Shown piece after piece: positions 22,122-37,100 of a DNA stretch of 64,000 nucleotides. The stretch lies in the NCBI RefSeq assembly GCF_020740795.1, contig NC_067286.1, positions 17,674,350 through 17,738,349 on the forward strand. Reading direction: 5' to 3'. This DNA comes from Apus apus. Its lineage: Eukaryota > Chordata > Aves > Apodiformes > Apodidae. A model generated the notes under the pieces. The model saw nothing but the letters and a program-made list of their open reading frames with translations, was not told the origin of the DNA and searched no databases. Within the stretch, counting starts at the first letter, position 1. Each line of letters begins with the position of its first letter. Both the position numbers and the translations under genes were made by a program.

Positions 22122-25100
22122 CTATAAGTAAAGATCAGAAAATACTTAGAGTGAAATAGCTCCAGCAGTTCCTTGCAGTTCAGCAGTCTCTGAGCTTCAC
22201 TAGTCCACTCGAAGAATTATCTTAAGTGGTCTTTCTGCTTCAGTTTAAACTTTACTAGCGAGATGGGACAGTCAATGCTTGGAATAACAAACATGAAGTA
22301 ACTATTTAAATACAAACACATCAGCCTCTATGGCTGGAAAATGGATTGATTTAAGAAGAAAATTCATTATCTGTGTTCATGATTCAGATATGCTGGCATA
22401 CTTACAGGTTTTGCAACAACCGTTAGGTAAGAATGTAATAGTTCCCTAAAAAAAAAAAAAAAATAAAAATTTAATTTTTTCCCCCCTGTATCAAAGAACA
22501 TTTTAAGTCAATAACTGAGGAGAGCAACTCCTCCATGGCTGGAAATAAACACCAAAAACTGTAGCATCCATCTGAACAAACAAAAATAATGGTTTCTTCC
22601 AGACTTGAAATCTATCCATTTACAAAGGACTGTGGAAATAAATACTTTGAAAGAAGTATACAGTTGCCATAATGCAATTTTTTCCTCAGAAATAATTTAA
22701 AGTAAGTATTTTCTCCAAGAGGTCTATATTTGAATGGGGAATATGCATGATGTTACTGACAGCCTACTGACTGAACAGCTCGTGTTTCTCTATCATGAAA
22801 GAACATGGTTCCTGTTTAAGACAGGACCCCATACAAAGCAGTCAGTGAGGACATTGTACCTCAGCATTTTTGCTCCTTAGAGGCAGCTGCCAGTTATAAA
22901 CCTTGAGCTCTAATTCAGGTATCTTGTTTTGTACTCTCTAAGGTCTGTGCATGGATGCAGCAGAAACTTTTGCCCTTTGGACTGAGAAAATTTGGTGAAA
23001 GGTCAACAGAGTTTAATTGGAAATTTTTTGCTAGTTTGGTGGCTGAACTAAACTGAAGTAATCATTGAGTAGAAGGTAAGTTTTCTGTATTTACTTACAG
23101 GTTTGCAGCTGTCCTCATTGAATGCTGGGCAGGTAATCTCAGATGTGGAAGAGATAAACTGATTGTGCATCGTTACACAGCTATAAATGGTGCAGTTGTT
23201 GTTAGGATCATTTTTAAACTCTCCAGGCTGCAAGCAAAATACAAAATGTAATACAAAAAGCTGAAGGGAGCTCAGACAGAAATTTTCCTGTTCTCTGACA
23301 ATGACATTCCTCTTTTTTCCCAGTTAAATACGTTTAGGTTAACAACCATTTTGGATACAGAGTATTACATGTATTGCAGTATACCACACATGGAGAGAAT
23401 CTTCACTTTTACATGGGATTTCCATTGGAAAATGAAAAACTCTCTAAAGTATTTAGAACACAACAGAATTATTAACAAGCTCATCCATGTCAATAGATTT
23501 TGCCTTGGGAAAGCTATTACCAATTACCTATGGTAATTCAGAACAATCCTAAACTTTCATCATCCAGAGGTAATACAATTGTTTAATATACAGGCTTTAC
23601 TAGTGTTTTTCAGTACACAGAAATCAAATAATATAGAAAAGTTTAAGATTCCAGACATCACACAAAAAACCTTTTCAAATATATTGGGTTTGTCATTCCA
23701 GGAAGAGGCTTCCTGAAAATTTAATGTCATGAGTCCTTCCTTTGGGCCAAGAACTTGTCATTAGGCTTTGTTTTAGCTGAACACCTTTCAGGTGCAAACA
23801 TACACTAAACTTTATCTCTGACAAGGGGGTATTTTACAAATTTGGTAAAGATATAAGATGTAGAGCATACTTACACTCAAGATGAGGTTAGAATTTTGTG
23901 CTGTATGTATAACACACTTAGTCTGCACACATTTTCCACAACATTCACCTTTCACTGGTCGACGTTCATAACCCTAGATATTAAAATTAATTAAAATATG
24001 AAAGCACTATGATAGATGCATTTTTGAGAAATAAATGAAAAAGTACTAACCCATTAATTAATTATGCCTTGAAGTGTACCCTAAATTTGTGCCTTTCTAT
24101 GCCTGTGTCCCAACTCAACAAAAGACAGTAAAAGCAGACTGTAGATGGAATAAATTAAGACACTATAATAAATATGCCTAATAATTAAATATCACTCTAT
24201 TGAGTTCCCTACAGAAATTTTACAGTTAATCCTCCCTATGTGAACTGAACACTGTAAGTTACATAGTCAAGAGTCACACGATAGATTGCTCAAGCACAGT
24301 TGGTATCCATGTTGAAGTTGGACTCCATATTTCTGCTCCCTGCTCTTTGCTCATACCACTCATTGACCAAACTGCTTTTCAGGTACACGGGTATTTAAGG
24401 GGTTTTTTGTTTGTTTGTTTTAAATTTGTCACTTACTGGTTCACAATATGTGTCACATGGAATATGTTCACATGAGATGATATTCAGTTGAGTGCTGACG
24501 TTAACTTCATTAGTGCAGAAACAATTCTGACACTTATCAATGAAGACTGAGGAATTAGGCTATAAATTTTACGAAAAAAATGTTAATAAATTAATGACAG
24601 CTGACATGTGTGACAGACATTTCTTAATTTCTAAAAACTCCGTGAAGCAAGCCATGAAAAAAGAAATAAACATAAACAGTATTGACTAGCTGTTTGGTTA
24701 GCTATATATGAAGACAACATTTTAAGTAATGAATTTAATTTAACATGTCTTTATGCAGGTCCTAGATAGCAATGATAAACTTGGAAATTAAAAGGACAGG
24801 TATCATGCAAATCTCTGCAATAAAACAATTACTAGACCAAACAATTTATTCGGAATCTAGGTCTGTTTAGAATAATACTAATTTACAACTCTTTTTCTTT
24901 TCAAAACCGTAGTCTTAAAACTACAATACCATGTTGACAGTAAATGTGGACCGACTTTTTAAAATGCATGCACATTTAACTCTAAACCCAAATCTCTCTC
25001 TCTTACTGACATACACACAACTCTTCAGTCTCTTTCATACACACCAATCTTTTCAGAAGATATTTAGGCTTTGTGATACTGATGATCTTCTGACAGGAAT

Positions 25101-28100
25101 TTAAATTTTTTTAAAATACTGATTGTACTAGATAAACCTCCTCATAGCACTTCTGCTAAAGCGTACTAACTGGTATTTTAAGCATTTTCAGAACATTGTT
25201 GAAATAGGAACTTACCAAGAACTCAGCACTCTGATGGACACAAACCCTCTTGGGAACTGTTAACAAGCAAGGAGTTAGGTGGTTACATACGGGACACTGC
25301 AGTTAAACTCACTTCTTCCACAATGAATCACAATGCATGTGGTCAAATTCCCCATTTCAGGCAGCAGATACAACATACATAAAGTATAAGAACAAATACT
25401 GCATGTGCAAAAACGTAGTTTTTGCCCAATATACGCAGTCCAGTTCATAGCCAAGAATGTCCACTTAACAGGTACAAGTAGTTCCCTGTTTCAGTTATCA
25501 AAAACAAAGCAGGCTTTGTAAAGGTTTCTTCTACTGGCAATGCTTACAGAGACATTTTGCTACATTAACCTGAGACCACAGTCCCAGTTAATTCTGCAGC
25601 TGTTCTTACATGTACTTACAACCAGGAAAACTGAACTTGTGCCATCTGAGCTGTATTTGATTTTGTAGCTGTTTGTCATAACCGTAACAGTAGTAACCAA
25701 TGTTAATAGTAACCAATTTGTACAATCTGACTGTGTTTATTACCTCTTTCAATATGCTATTGCATACTGCCCTGGTTTGAGCCAGGATGAAGCCAATTTT
25801 CTTTTTAGTGTTTGGTTTTTTTTCCTTCAGTGAGCTCTCTGTTAACTAGCAGAAAGTTTTACAGTTAGTAGGCTGGTAACACTGGAATGTTGATGTATTT
25901 AATTAAAGCTGTCTAGTTTAGTTTTCAATCCAGAAAGTGTCTCACTCTTTACTCTGTCTCCTTTCCCTACCTGGGTGGGGGGAGGGAAGGGATCAAGACC
26001 ACTATTGTCCCTGGTTTAACAGACCATCCTGAGTAAAACCCCAACACATACAGTTTTAGTAAGTGTGATGTTAAATGATGTAATATATAATGTTAAGAAT
26101 TGTGTTATATTTCCAAGGTACTTACCACACTGGTATACAGGGCAGCATTGACCACTGGGGATATGAGACTGAACTTCAAATCCCAGTGCACACTTGGGGG
26201 CTTTGGTTGTGCACAAGCTTGTATTGCATTCTGAAAAAAAAAAAAAAAAAAGGAATAAGAATCACAGCTACTACAAATAGGCATCTATTAAAGCATTTAG
26301 GACAGACATTCCATTGCCTGGAAACAGTCCAGATCCTCTCCAAAGAAACTAATTGCAGAAAGAGAACACTTTTTTCATAGTGAATCTATGCATGGGACTG
26401 GGGGGCTACACTAGTTTATGAATATTTTTCTGCTATGCAAGTGTTAAAAAACTATCACAAGTAGTAGTAGTGGCTAATGGTTACTTTCACTGAGTTTGTA
26501 GGCAGCTGCTGCAAAATGAAAACCCACAAAGAATTCCGTAATCTACCTGCATTTTAATTGCATAAAATGTAGTCCTGAACTCGAGAACTATAAATTCAGT
26601 TATGCTGAGTCCCATAACTGTAAATTCAGTTATGCTGGATCACTGCAATATTGAAACATCTTTTCCCTAACACTGGGCAAGCTGATTTTAAAAAGTATGA
26701 GGAAAGGTATTATTTTGTGATTCCCTGCTGCAGGTCTTTGGTGCTATCCTCTTTTCCTTTTTATTATTAAGAAGTATAGAAAGACTAGAAACAAAAGTAT
26801 AAACTCACTGCAGGTGACAATGGGGCAGCAAGAGTCTTCAGGATTGACTTCATTGACCTTATAGAAGCCTTCTCCATCACAACTGATCTTATCTTGTTTG
26901 GGACATTCATGTGGATTACATACAATGCCAATTCCACCTTCCAGGCAAATACAGTCCTGACAGTTGACTGTGAATTTTTCCCCGAACTGTCATTAAAGAA
27001 AATAAAGTGAGTGATTGCATGGTTACCAATTAAAAAGAACAGAAGTAAAAATAGGAATGGAAGGTTAGGAGACCACAAAGCAAGACGGCATCAGTGGAGA
27101 TCACTCCTCTCTCCCTCCCCCAGCCTCTATTTGAAATACAAAAGTGTATGGCAGCATACCTCTCTTGGTATCTTATCCACTCCAACACAACCTGTAAAAA
27201 TATAAAAATAAATTTCCATTACCATTCATATAACAGTAGACATCTCTACTATATATTGTTTGAGTACTTCATACAGCCAGATCTATGTTGCATTCATGAG
27301 AAGTAAAAAATAAAGAGGAAACAAACATGCATCCAAGTGAAGCAGTAAAACTCACCACAGGTTTTCACGCAGACATCCACACCAGAGTCATACAGCATTG
27401 TCCCATTAGGACAGAAACAGCCTTCCACTTGTTTAGTTGAAGTTTCGTTTTGGTGACTGTATGAGACAAAATGTTCAGAGGAACACCGTTACTGTCACAG
27501 GCACTCAGAGGAAGATTACACCAAAAAAACTTTCACTGAAGATACAGTGGCAAATGATCTGCACATTTCTGACTTAGGGATTGTCAATGTTCATGGTTGG
27601 TATAGCCAAACAACATAAACAGTACAGGCATCCAGATTTAGGATCAAGAGAATGGTAGCAAATTTGGCAGTCAATTTAAGACACAGCAGCATGTTTATTT
27701 CTCTCATCCACCTATGTATTAGATATGACTGAACATTTATATGAGCTATAACAAACAGTGAAGGAATTGTTTACCTTGATTTGCAGGTTATCTCTTTAAC
27801 AGGACCACATGCTCTGTACTCTTTATCTGCGGGGCATTTATAAGCTGCAATGGGAGAATAAAAAGGAGGAAGAGCTCAGTAAAAATATAATATAAAAGCC
27901 CCATGGCCTTATGCCAAGAAACTAAACACTGACTACGTGTATGTATTTGCTATGTATTTTTTACAATCTTGAGAAGGAAAAAGGAAAAAAAAAAACAGAT
28001 TATCACTCATGTCTCTGAATTGAATTATTTTATGCAATTTAGCTATAGAGATATAGAACCATTCTTTACGTTAAGGAACTAAAGCCAAATGTCTACATCT

Positions 28101-31100
28101 TGATTAAAAATTTCTTCATAATTTTGGTCTCTTTTGCACAAGTTCTTGAAGGGAAGGGTATTCCTACCCTCTGTCCTCTTCCTACTATAACTGAAACTGA
28201 ATGAATATGTCATTAAACACAGTGATCTGCTGATGCCTGCAAAGCACAAAACTGCCCCTGTGCAAAAATGTATCCACCAAAGCAGATGTTTCTGGCACAG
28301 TTGACTTATGTATAATTTTGCAGGCTCATTTAACACTTCGTTGTTAAAAATGTTACCTGTAAAATTAGTTGAGGAAAGCAGCTGCTGTGATGTATTGGTG
28401 TTTTCTTTGCTCAGAAAGCAGTACGACTTATCGTTAGGACATTCTTGCCGAAGCAGCTCCATATAATCTTCCCTAATAGTTCAAGGTAAATGGCCAAATA
28501 CTTACTACAAACACCCTTGGTATGACTTCTCCAGTCAATGCATACACCCTGATCAGCACAGGTGGCAGCATAGATCTGCAGACTTGAGCATTCCAGGTCT
28601 AAGTTGGGAAGTACACAACTATCAAAAACGCAGGCTGCATAGTACTTCTCAGGATGAACGAATTTGTGGCATGGCTCGAACACACTAGAAACAGTAACAT
28701 TTATCATTATTCGTTACTGAATAATCCATGAATTCTTCAATGTGCTTACCATGTTATATATAATGTGGCAACAGTGGTGCTTAAGGAGACGTGAACAACT
28801 ATTACTGAGAGATTTTTACTAAGAGCACTTATCAAGATTGTAACCTTTCAAAGTATCTTAAAGTATTCTCCTACAAAACACTCAGGTGCCAGTACTTTCT
28901 GTCCAGGAGCTGCATGACTATTATCTCGTTTAACTCGTTTAACTACTTTTCTAAAGAGATTTTGTTTGATTTTTTGGATTTGTTTTAATTCTGACATGAC
29001 GTTCTAAAAAGGAAGATCTTTTGTAGTCAGTTGGACTCCGTTTTCTGCAGAGTGTAGAAAAAGGCAAGAGCATAGGACAGTGGAAGGCAGAGAGCATACA
29101 AGAATGTGAGAATATCAGGAAAGGTTAATACAGCAGCCAGAGGGTTGGAAACAAATATCAGAAAATAACAACATCTGTAAATAGTAAAAGGAATGGAAGC
29201 AACCCACAAAGTTACAAGAAATGGAGCAATAGTTAGAAATACTTTTTATTGAGGAATGGATCCACTTGCCACTTCATTTGAAGATAAAAAAATAAATCCG
29301 AGAGGAATGTATACCTTCCCAAAATAAGCTCACAGATGGCAGATTCTTTGCACGGCTGTGTTGGGGTTGTGCTAGGTGCTTTTGTAGGAGATAGGCCTGG
29401 AGAGCACTGTGGTTTGGAGGGATCAACAACTTGCCAATGATCTGCCATAGTTTCACAGTTTTCTGCAATGTTTCCATTTGGCAACATACAGTCATCTGCT
29501 GTGTTGTTATTGCAAGTACCTAAAATTGGTAAGGGAAGAAAGAATTCACTCACAGATTTGTTATCAAATCACAGAATCACAGAATCTTAGGGGTTGGAAG
29601 GGACCTCGAAAGATCATCTAGTCCAACCCCCCTGCCAGAGCAGGATCACCAGAGCACATCACACAGGAACGCGTCCAGGCAGGTTTTGAATGTCTCCAAT
29701 GAAGGAGACTCCAAAACCTCTCTGGGCAGCCTGTTCCAGTGCTCTGTCACACTCACAGTAAAGTTTTTTCTGATGCTTACGTGGAACCTCCTGTGTTCCA
29801 GTTTGCACCCATTGCCTGTTGTCACATCACTTAGACATACTGAAAATAGCTTGGCTCCATCCTCCAGACACTCCCTCTTAACATATTTGTAAATATTGAT
29901 GAGGTTGCCCCTCAGTCTCCTCTTTTCCATGCTAAACAGACCCAGCTGCCTCAGCTTTTCCTCATAAGGAAGATGTTCCACTCCCTTCATCATCTTTGTG
30001 GCTCTGCACTGGACTCTTTCAAGCAGTTCCCTGTCCTTCTTGAACTGAGGGGCCCAGAACTGGACACAATACTCCAGATGCGGGTTCACCAAGGCAGAAT
30101 AGAGGGGGAGGAGAACCTCCCTTGACCTACTAGCCACACCCTTTCTAACACACCCTAGGATGCCATTGGCCTTCTTGGCCACAAGGGCACTGCCATTCAT
30201 CTTTGTGGCAGGGCTGTCATTTACCTGCTTGTGATTTTCTGAAAGTGCAAAAATTACAAGCCTTACCACACTGTCCCTGAGTGTTGTTGCCAAACAAGCT
30301 GTAGGGCATTCTGATAGAAAAGGACAAGCCATTGTAGGTCACATTAATTTTCAGTTCAGGAATTTCCACGACACGATTTATGCCTGACTCATAAACACTC
30401 AAACCAAATTTTTTGTAAGGCAAAGCCACTGCCTGCTTGTTTACTGTCACCTATTAAATAAAAGAAAACAGAAAAGAGACATATTATTTTGACTTCAGAA
30501 AACAACTGACCATTCATTACTTTGCATTGGAGATAGAATGTAAATACAAATAACGTGTTTTTAATTTGTAACAAGTCTCCCTGTGTTTCCTTTTATGTTA
30601 CTGGAAAGTTAAACTTTCCTTCTCTGAGCCAAAGAAAAGGCCTATCTGCCTCTGATAAACCAGCTAAATTCTAACACTAACACTGAAGAGATTTACTAGA
30701 GTGACTATGGCATTCAGGACACCCCATGAAAGTGCGATATAAAATTCTCCTAAATTCCTAATGCACACAGTTTTAACTTTTGTGGCATAAGAAGAATATG
30801 CTTGTAGGAAAATCATATTAAAGAAATGAGCCAAAATCTGTATTATTTGTTTAAATACCATAACAATGGTATAACTGTGGAACTAATACCACTATTTTTA
30901 CTCAGCAACAGTAGATTTCCTTGCTTTGGAGAAAAAAAAAGGTCTAAATCTTGCAAATTTTCAGCAAGATGCTGCAACCTAATGTAATATTCCCACACAG
31001 CAATGTACAAAAATAAACCAAACAAACCCAAGAAAAGACTAAAAACAAACACTTCTCACCCAAATTTAAAGCCCTGAAGCTGGGGCATCATGTTTATCAA

Positions 31101-34100
31101 TTAAATATAAATAAGAGCCCCTATTTTGAAAAATAAAAAAGGTGATACCCAGCAAAGCTAGTAATGGTACTTTAAAAAATACTTAATCCTAGTACTTCAT
31201 TTTTATGTCTAGTTTACATCGTATCCTCCCATTCAACAATTTTTCTTCTCCTTTGTTACATGAATATTAATTATAAGCTAATTTATTGTATATATTATTT
31301 ATATTATTAACTCTTAAAAATTTGTCCACATTTATGTATTTAGGAGAGATAAGGTGCTGCAAATATTTGAGATGCAAAAGGCAAGAAGTTGTAGAAATTT
31401 TTCCACGTATTCAGTCAAAAAAGCTGTCCTCCAAAGCAGTCCTTGCTTTATTAACCGAACGGGTATTAAATCTAAAATACAGATTGTTTTTCAGTTTTTA
31501 TTCCTAACATTGCAAATCAGGTTGATGCTGTATTAATATTTTAATCAAGAAATCAAAGGTGATGTTCTCCAGTACCTCTACTTGTAGAGTATTTGGTTTT
31601 ACTGTTGCTATGCGCACTTCCTGAGTCTCATGTCTCACAATGAGCGTTCGAGGACAGGAGACTACATCCCTGGCATCACAATGGTAGTTATCAATGTAGA
31701 TACCAAAGTTATCAACTGTCTTATGAATCTCTTCCACAAGGACGTATGTACAATTCCCTTGATAGCTGTAGTACAGTCCATCAAAAGTCATGTAGTGTGG
31801 GTCTCCCCAGCCAGTGCAGTAGCCTACAAAAACATATAGCTGGGTTAGCTTCTTATGGGAACATACAGAATCAGATCAGACTACAAACAAAATCCATAGA
31901 TGTGAGATTCATCTCATCTAACTTTCAACATTTAATTTTTTTAATTGTATATGTCAATGCATGAGCTAATCCACAACAGAGGAAACAGAACTTTCAGGTC
32001 CCAGTTCACCTGACTTATTTCTGATAAACCACTGAGAATAGGATTAGCTACACCGCAAGTAAACTTTTACTGATAATGTGAACAAGTAACATGTATGGGC
32101 TTCTAGTCTATATATGTGTGCATCTGGACATTTAAATCCTGCCTTGGTAGAGTTAATTTATTCTACTAATACAATATTTATGCAAAAATTATGGCAAATG
32201 AAGTAAAAGTCCAAATTAGCTAGAAAGAATCAATTAGCTACTCCGAACAGACCAACACTAGAAGTCTGTGGGTCACAGCCTTGTACGACACTAGTCCACA
32301 GATCTTGATGCTAGTATTTTTCCCAGAGGGGACAACATATTCAACAAAATATAACTTACAATCACACTCCCAGTGCCAACAGCATCCATCCTCATCAATG
32401 ACTTGCACAGGAGAAAGTCCATTGGCACATGTAGGCTTAGGAGGTGGATTACAGATTATGGGAATCACCTCGACTTTGTTGTCTTCTATACATATTGCCC
32501 TTGTGCAGTTACAGAGCCACCATGATTCACCGGGCTGTGTTTCAAAAGAGAAGGGAGTGGGGAAGAGAGAGAGAAATGTTATGAAGCAGTCAGACTGACA
32601 ACAATTATGCCTGAAAATCTTTTGCAAGATTGAGCTAGCACTGCTGAGAGCTGCAAAATGAAAAGAATTACTGATAAGAGTCAAGCCAACAACCTCAAGT
32701 GGGAATTGGCCTTTTTTAGTTTCAACTAAAAATAGAAATAGAAATAAAATGTCTGACCTAATCTCATCACCTAGATTCTCTCTCTAGTCAACAGTGAAAG
32801 ACATCAATCAATATCAGTGACCAATATATGATCAAACCCCTTCCATGAATGCCTAGAACAGATTAACAGCTAAAGCTACAGTGAACATCAGCACACTTTG
32901 TGATTGTATACATTTTTCCTGTCTTCCACCAATTTTTCAGCCATGCATTACTTTTATCCTTGCAGATCTACTGAGAAAGCTGGTAGACATCTAAGCTGTG
33001 ATGAAGCTTTGGAATTGTACAAGACATTAGCTTGTCTGTGACAGAGGTTGTGGGTTCCAAAAAACTCCAGAAAGTCAAATTACACGATCATTTGAATGTG
33101 CTGATATGTTTCACAGTTCTCTCCTGAAAACAGACAATGACCAAGTATGACTCATTCCAAACACAGTCTAGTTCAGCCCTATGGTTTCTTGTTGCGCCTC
33201 ACTGTAAACACACAGCTTTTTCCCACTCTGGGCCTATTCAAAAGCAGAAACAGAAAAGATAGTTTAGCACCACTTAGCCCTTGGTTGCCTCATCAAACCT
33301 ATCCTTTAGAAAGCCTTTTAAAAACTATCCTTGAAGAACTAAAAGCAGTATACAGGCTATCAAACCAAGTGTCATTGGAAGTAGTGCTGATACCCAAGAA
33401 AATGGAATGCAGTAGAATGGACTTTTCTACTCCAATTAAGATGTACTCCGTATGTTACTAACACTGAAAATATGTGCTTAGTCTCCATCCAAAGCAGAAT
33501 GCTAAAAAATCTCATGAAAACTACTCACTGCATAAGATTCATTAGGTAAAATAGAACAATTTCTTCCAGGAGTGGTTGGTGGTGGACTTGTAGTTGAACT
33601 TAAAGCAGTGACTGGAGTAACTGTGCTGTACGTAGAACTTCCTGCAGTAGTGACTGCACTTGATGCTGCTGTTGTCCCAGAAGTACTAGCTGAGGTAGTA
33701 AAAGTAATTTCAGAGGTGGTGGTGGTTGCAGTGATTGTGGTAAAATTACTAGAGGTTGTTCCTGCAGTGGTAGTAAAAGATTCTGTTAGAGTTGTACCGG
33801 AGGTGGTAACTGGCAAAGGGCTGGTTGATACTGATGGTGATAATACAGTAGTGCTGGCTGTAGAAGTTGTGGAGGGTGGTCCTGAGGTTGTGATGCTGAT
33901 AACGGTTGTAGGTGATCCTGTCAGAGGGCTCCCAGATCCAGCAGTAGTGGTCTCCTGGGTAGGTGTTTCTGTTACTTTTGTGGTGCTGTGGGGAGAGAGT
34001 GTGGGGCCCGAAGTGGTGGATTTGGTGGTGGTCGTTCCTGATTCAGTGACTCCAGGGGTGCTGACCGTCGCTGTGCTTGTTGATTCTGATGGTGGTGACA

Positions 34101-37100
34101 CAGTAGTGCTGGCTGTAGATGTTGTGGAGGATGGTCTTGAGATCGTGGTGCTGACGGGGGTGGTAGGTGATCCTGTCAGAGGGCTCCCAGATCCAGCAGT
34201 AGTGGTCTCCTGGGTAGGTGTTTCTGTTACTTTTGTGGTGCTGTGGGGAGAGAGTGTGGGGCCCGAAGTGGTGGATTTGGTGGTGGTCGTTCCTGATTCA
34301 GTGACTCCAGGGGTGCTGACCGTCGCTGTGCTTGTTGATTCTGATGGTGGTGACACAGTAGTGCTGGCTGTAGATGTTGTGGAGGATGGTCTTGAGATCG
34401 TGGTGCTGACGGGGGTGGTAGGTGATCCTGTCAGAGGGCTCCCAGATCCAGCAGTAGTGGTCTCCTGGGTAGGTGTTTCTGTTACTTTTGTGGTGCTGTG
34501 GGGAGAGAGTGTGGGGCCTGAAGTGGTGGATTTGGTGGTGGTCGTTCCTGATTCAGTGACTCCAGGGGTGCTGACCGTCGCTGTGCTTGTTGATTCTGAT
34601 GGTGGTGACACAGTAGTGCTGGCTGTAGATGTTGTGGAGGATGGTCTTGAGATCGTGGTGCTGACGGGGGTGGTAGGTGATCCTGTCAGAGGGCTCCCAG
34701 ATCCAGCAGTAGTGGTCTCCTGGGTAGGTGTTTCTGTTACTTTTGTGGTGCTGTGGGGAGAGAGTGTGGGGCCCGAAGTGGTGGATTTGGTGGTGGTCGT
34801 TCCTGATTCAGTGACTCCAGGGGTGCTGACCGTCGCTGTGCTTGTTGATTCTGATGGTGGTGACACAGTAGTGCTGGCTGTAGATGTTGTGGAGGATGGT
34901 CTTGAGATCGTGGTGCTGACGGGGGTGGTAGGTGATCCTGTCAGAGGGCTCCCAGATCCAGCAGTAGTGGTCTCCTGGGTAGGTGTTTCTGTTACTTTTG
35001 TGGTGCTGTGGGGAGAGAGTGTGGGGCCCGAAGTGGTGGATTTGGTGGTGGTCGTTCCTGATTCAGTGACTCCAGGGGTGCTGACCGTCGCTGTGCTTGT
35101 TGATTCTGATGGTGGTGACACAGTAGTGCTGGCTGTAGATGTTGTGGAGGATGGTCTTGAGATCGTGGTGCTGACGGGGGTGGTAGGTGATCCTGTCAGA
35201 GGGCTCCCAGATCCAGCAGTAGTGGTCTCCTGGGTAGGTGTTTCTGTTACTTTTGTGGTGCTGTGGGGAGAGAGTGTGGGGCCCGAAGTGGTGGATTTGG
35301 TGGTGGTCGTTCCTGATTCAGTGACTCCAGGGGTGCTGACCGTCGCTGTGCTTGTTGATTCTGATGGTGGTGACACAGTAGTGCTGGCTGTAGATGTTGT
35401 GGAGGATGGTCTTGAGATCGTGGTGCTGACGGGGGTGGTAGGTGATCCTGTCAGAGGGCTCCCAGATCCAGCAGTAGTGGTCTCCTGGGTAGGTGTTTCT
35501 GTTACTTTTGTGGTGCTGTGGGGAGAGAGTGTGGGGCCCGAAGTGGTGGATTTGGTGGTGGTCGTTCCTGATTCAGTGACTCCAGGGGTGCTGACCGTCG
35601 CTGTGCTTGTTGATTCTGATGGTGGTGACACAGTAGTGCTGGCTGTAGATGTTGTGGAGGATGGTCTTGAGATCGTGGTGCTGACGGGGGTGGTAGGTGA
35701 TCCTGTCAGAGGGCTCCCAGATCCAGCAGTAGTGGTCTCCTGGGTAGGTGTTTCTGTTACTTTTGTGGTGCTGTGGGGAGAGAGTGTGGGGCCCGAAGTG
35801 GTGGATTTGGTGGTGGTCGTTCCTGATTCAGTGACTCCAGGGGTGCTGACCGTCGCTGTGCTTGTTGATTCTGATGGTGTTGACTCTTGAATAGTAGTAC
35901 TTATGACAGACATGGTACTTTCTGTTGTTCTAGTTGTTGACAGTGGCGGACCTGAAGGAGTAACTGTAGTACTCGTCTTTGTTGGTGTTCCTGATTCAGA
36001 CGTTGTACCCACTATAAAACAGGAAGAAAACACAGTATGTTATTTTAAGGAGGGAAATAGCATTTGTATTAGCTTAATTTCATTTTCTAATAAGCAAATG
36101 AAATTAAATAAACCTAAGCATAAGTTATTTACATAGGAATAAAACAGAATCTGTTTTATTATTGGCTTTTGCATGACAGGGATTTTTAAAAACATAGCCT
36201 GCATCTTGCAAGGGAGATACTGATTTGAACAGCTTATCAAGTATCAATAGCAGACAGAACACCTCTCTTTAATGTTGAAACTTTATTCTGCAGAGAAGAG
36301 TTCATCAGTCCTAAATCCACGGGAATTCACTAAGTCAGTCAGCAAACTCCGGTTCTGTATTGCTGTGTTTAGCCTGTATCTTGGGCTAAAGCAGTTTGGT
36401 CTCTCACCCGATGACCCCTTTGCAGCGAAGAAGGAGAGTAAGAGGACAGAAGCCCCGTGGGCTGAAGTATAAACAGATTTAATAAAATAAGGCAACTAAA
36501 ACAAAGACCAACATGAAGTATATAAGCTCCTACTTAGCCCAGTCCTCAGGAGTAGGAGTGAAAGCAATAGGCCAAGAGAGAGGAGCCCCAGGAAATGGAA
36601 CTCTCTACCCTCAGCATATCTCTTCTTTTATAATGATCATAAGGAAAGTGTTGGTCAGTTTGGGTCAACTGCCCTGACTATAGAGGGACTCTTTACCAGG
36701 ACATGAAGTGATAGGACAAAGGGGAATGATTTTAAGCTGAAGGAGAGTAGATTTAGATTAGATATAAAGAAGAAATTCTTCATATGAGGGTGGTGAGGCA
36801 CTGGAACAGGTTTCTCAGAGAATGTAGATGCCCCCTCCTTGGAAATGTTCAAGGTCAGGCTGATAGGACTTTGAGCAACCTGTCTAGTGGAAGGTGTCCC
36901 AGCCCATGGCAGGCATGTTGGAACTAGATGATCTTTAAGGTCCCTTCCAACCTACACCACTCTATGCTTCTATGACTTCAGCTCCCAGCTGACTCAGGAT
37001 GATAAATGGACTGCCCTCCATGGCTGTTCTATGAGTCTGTCCCAGTGAAACCAGGACATGCTGTCATGCTGTAAACTATGGATAAACCACTGTTTCCTGT

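Noticed and set aside
29646..30332. A 228-codon minus frame that could be a fused mucin-reverse transcriptase protein
   Set aside because: It reads from intron sequence through a CR1 3' fragment; the mucin exon ends at the GTAAGG donor just upstream and is in another frame context.
33850..35880. CRISPR-like array
   Set aside because: The repeats are contiguous 255-bp coding minisatellite units without spacers, in a vertebrate gene.
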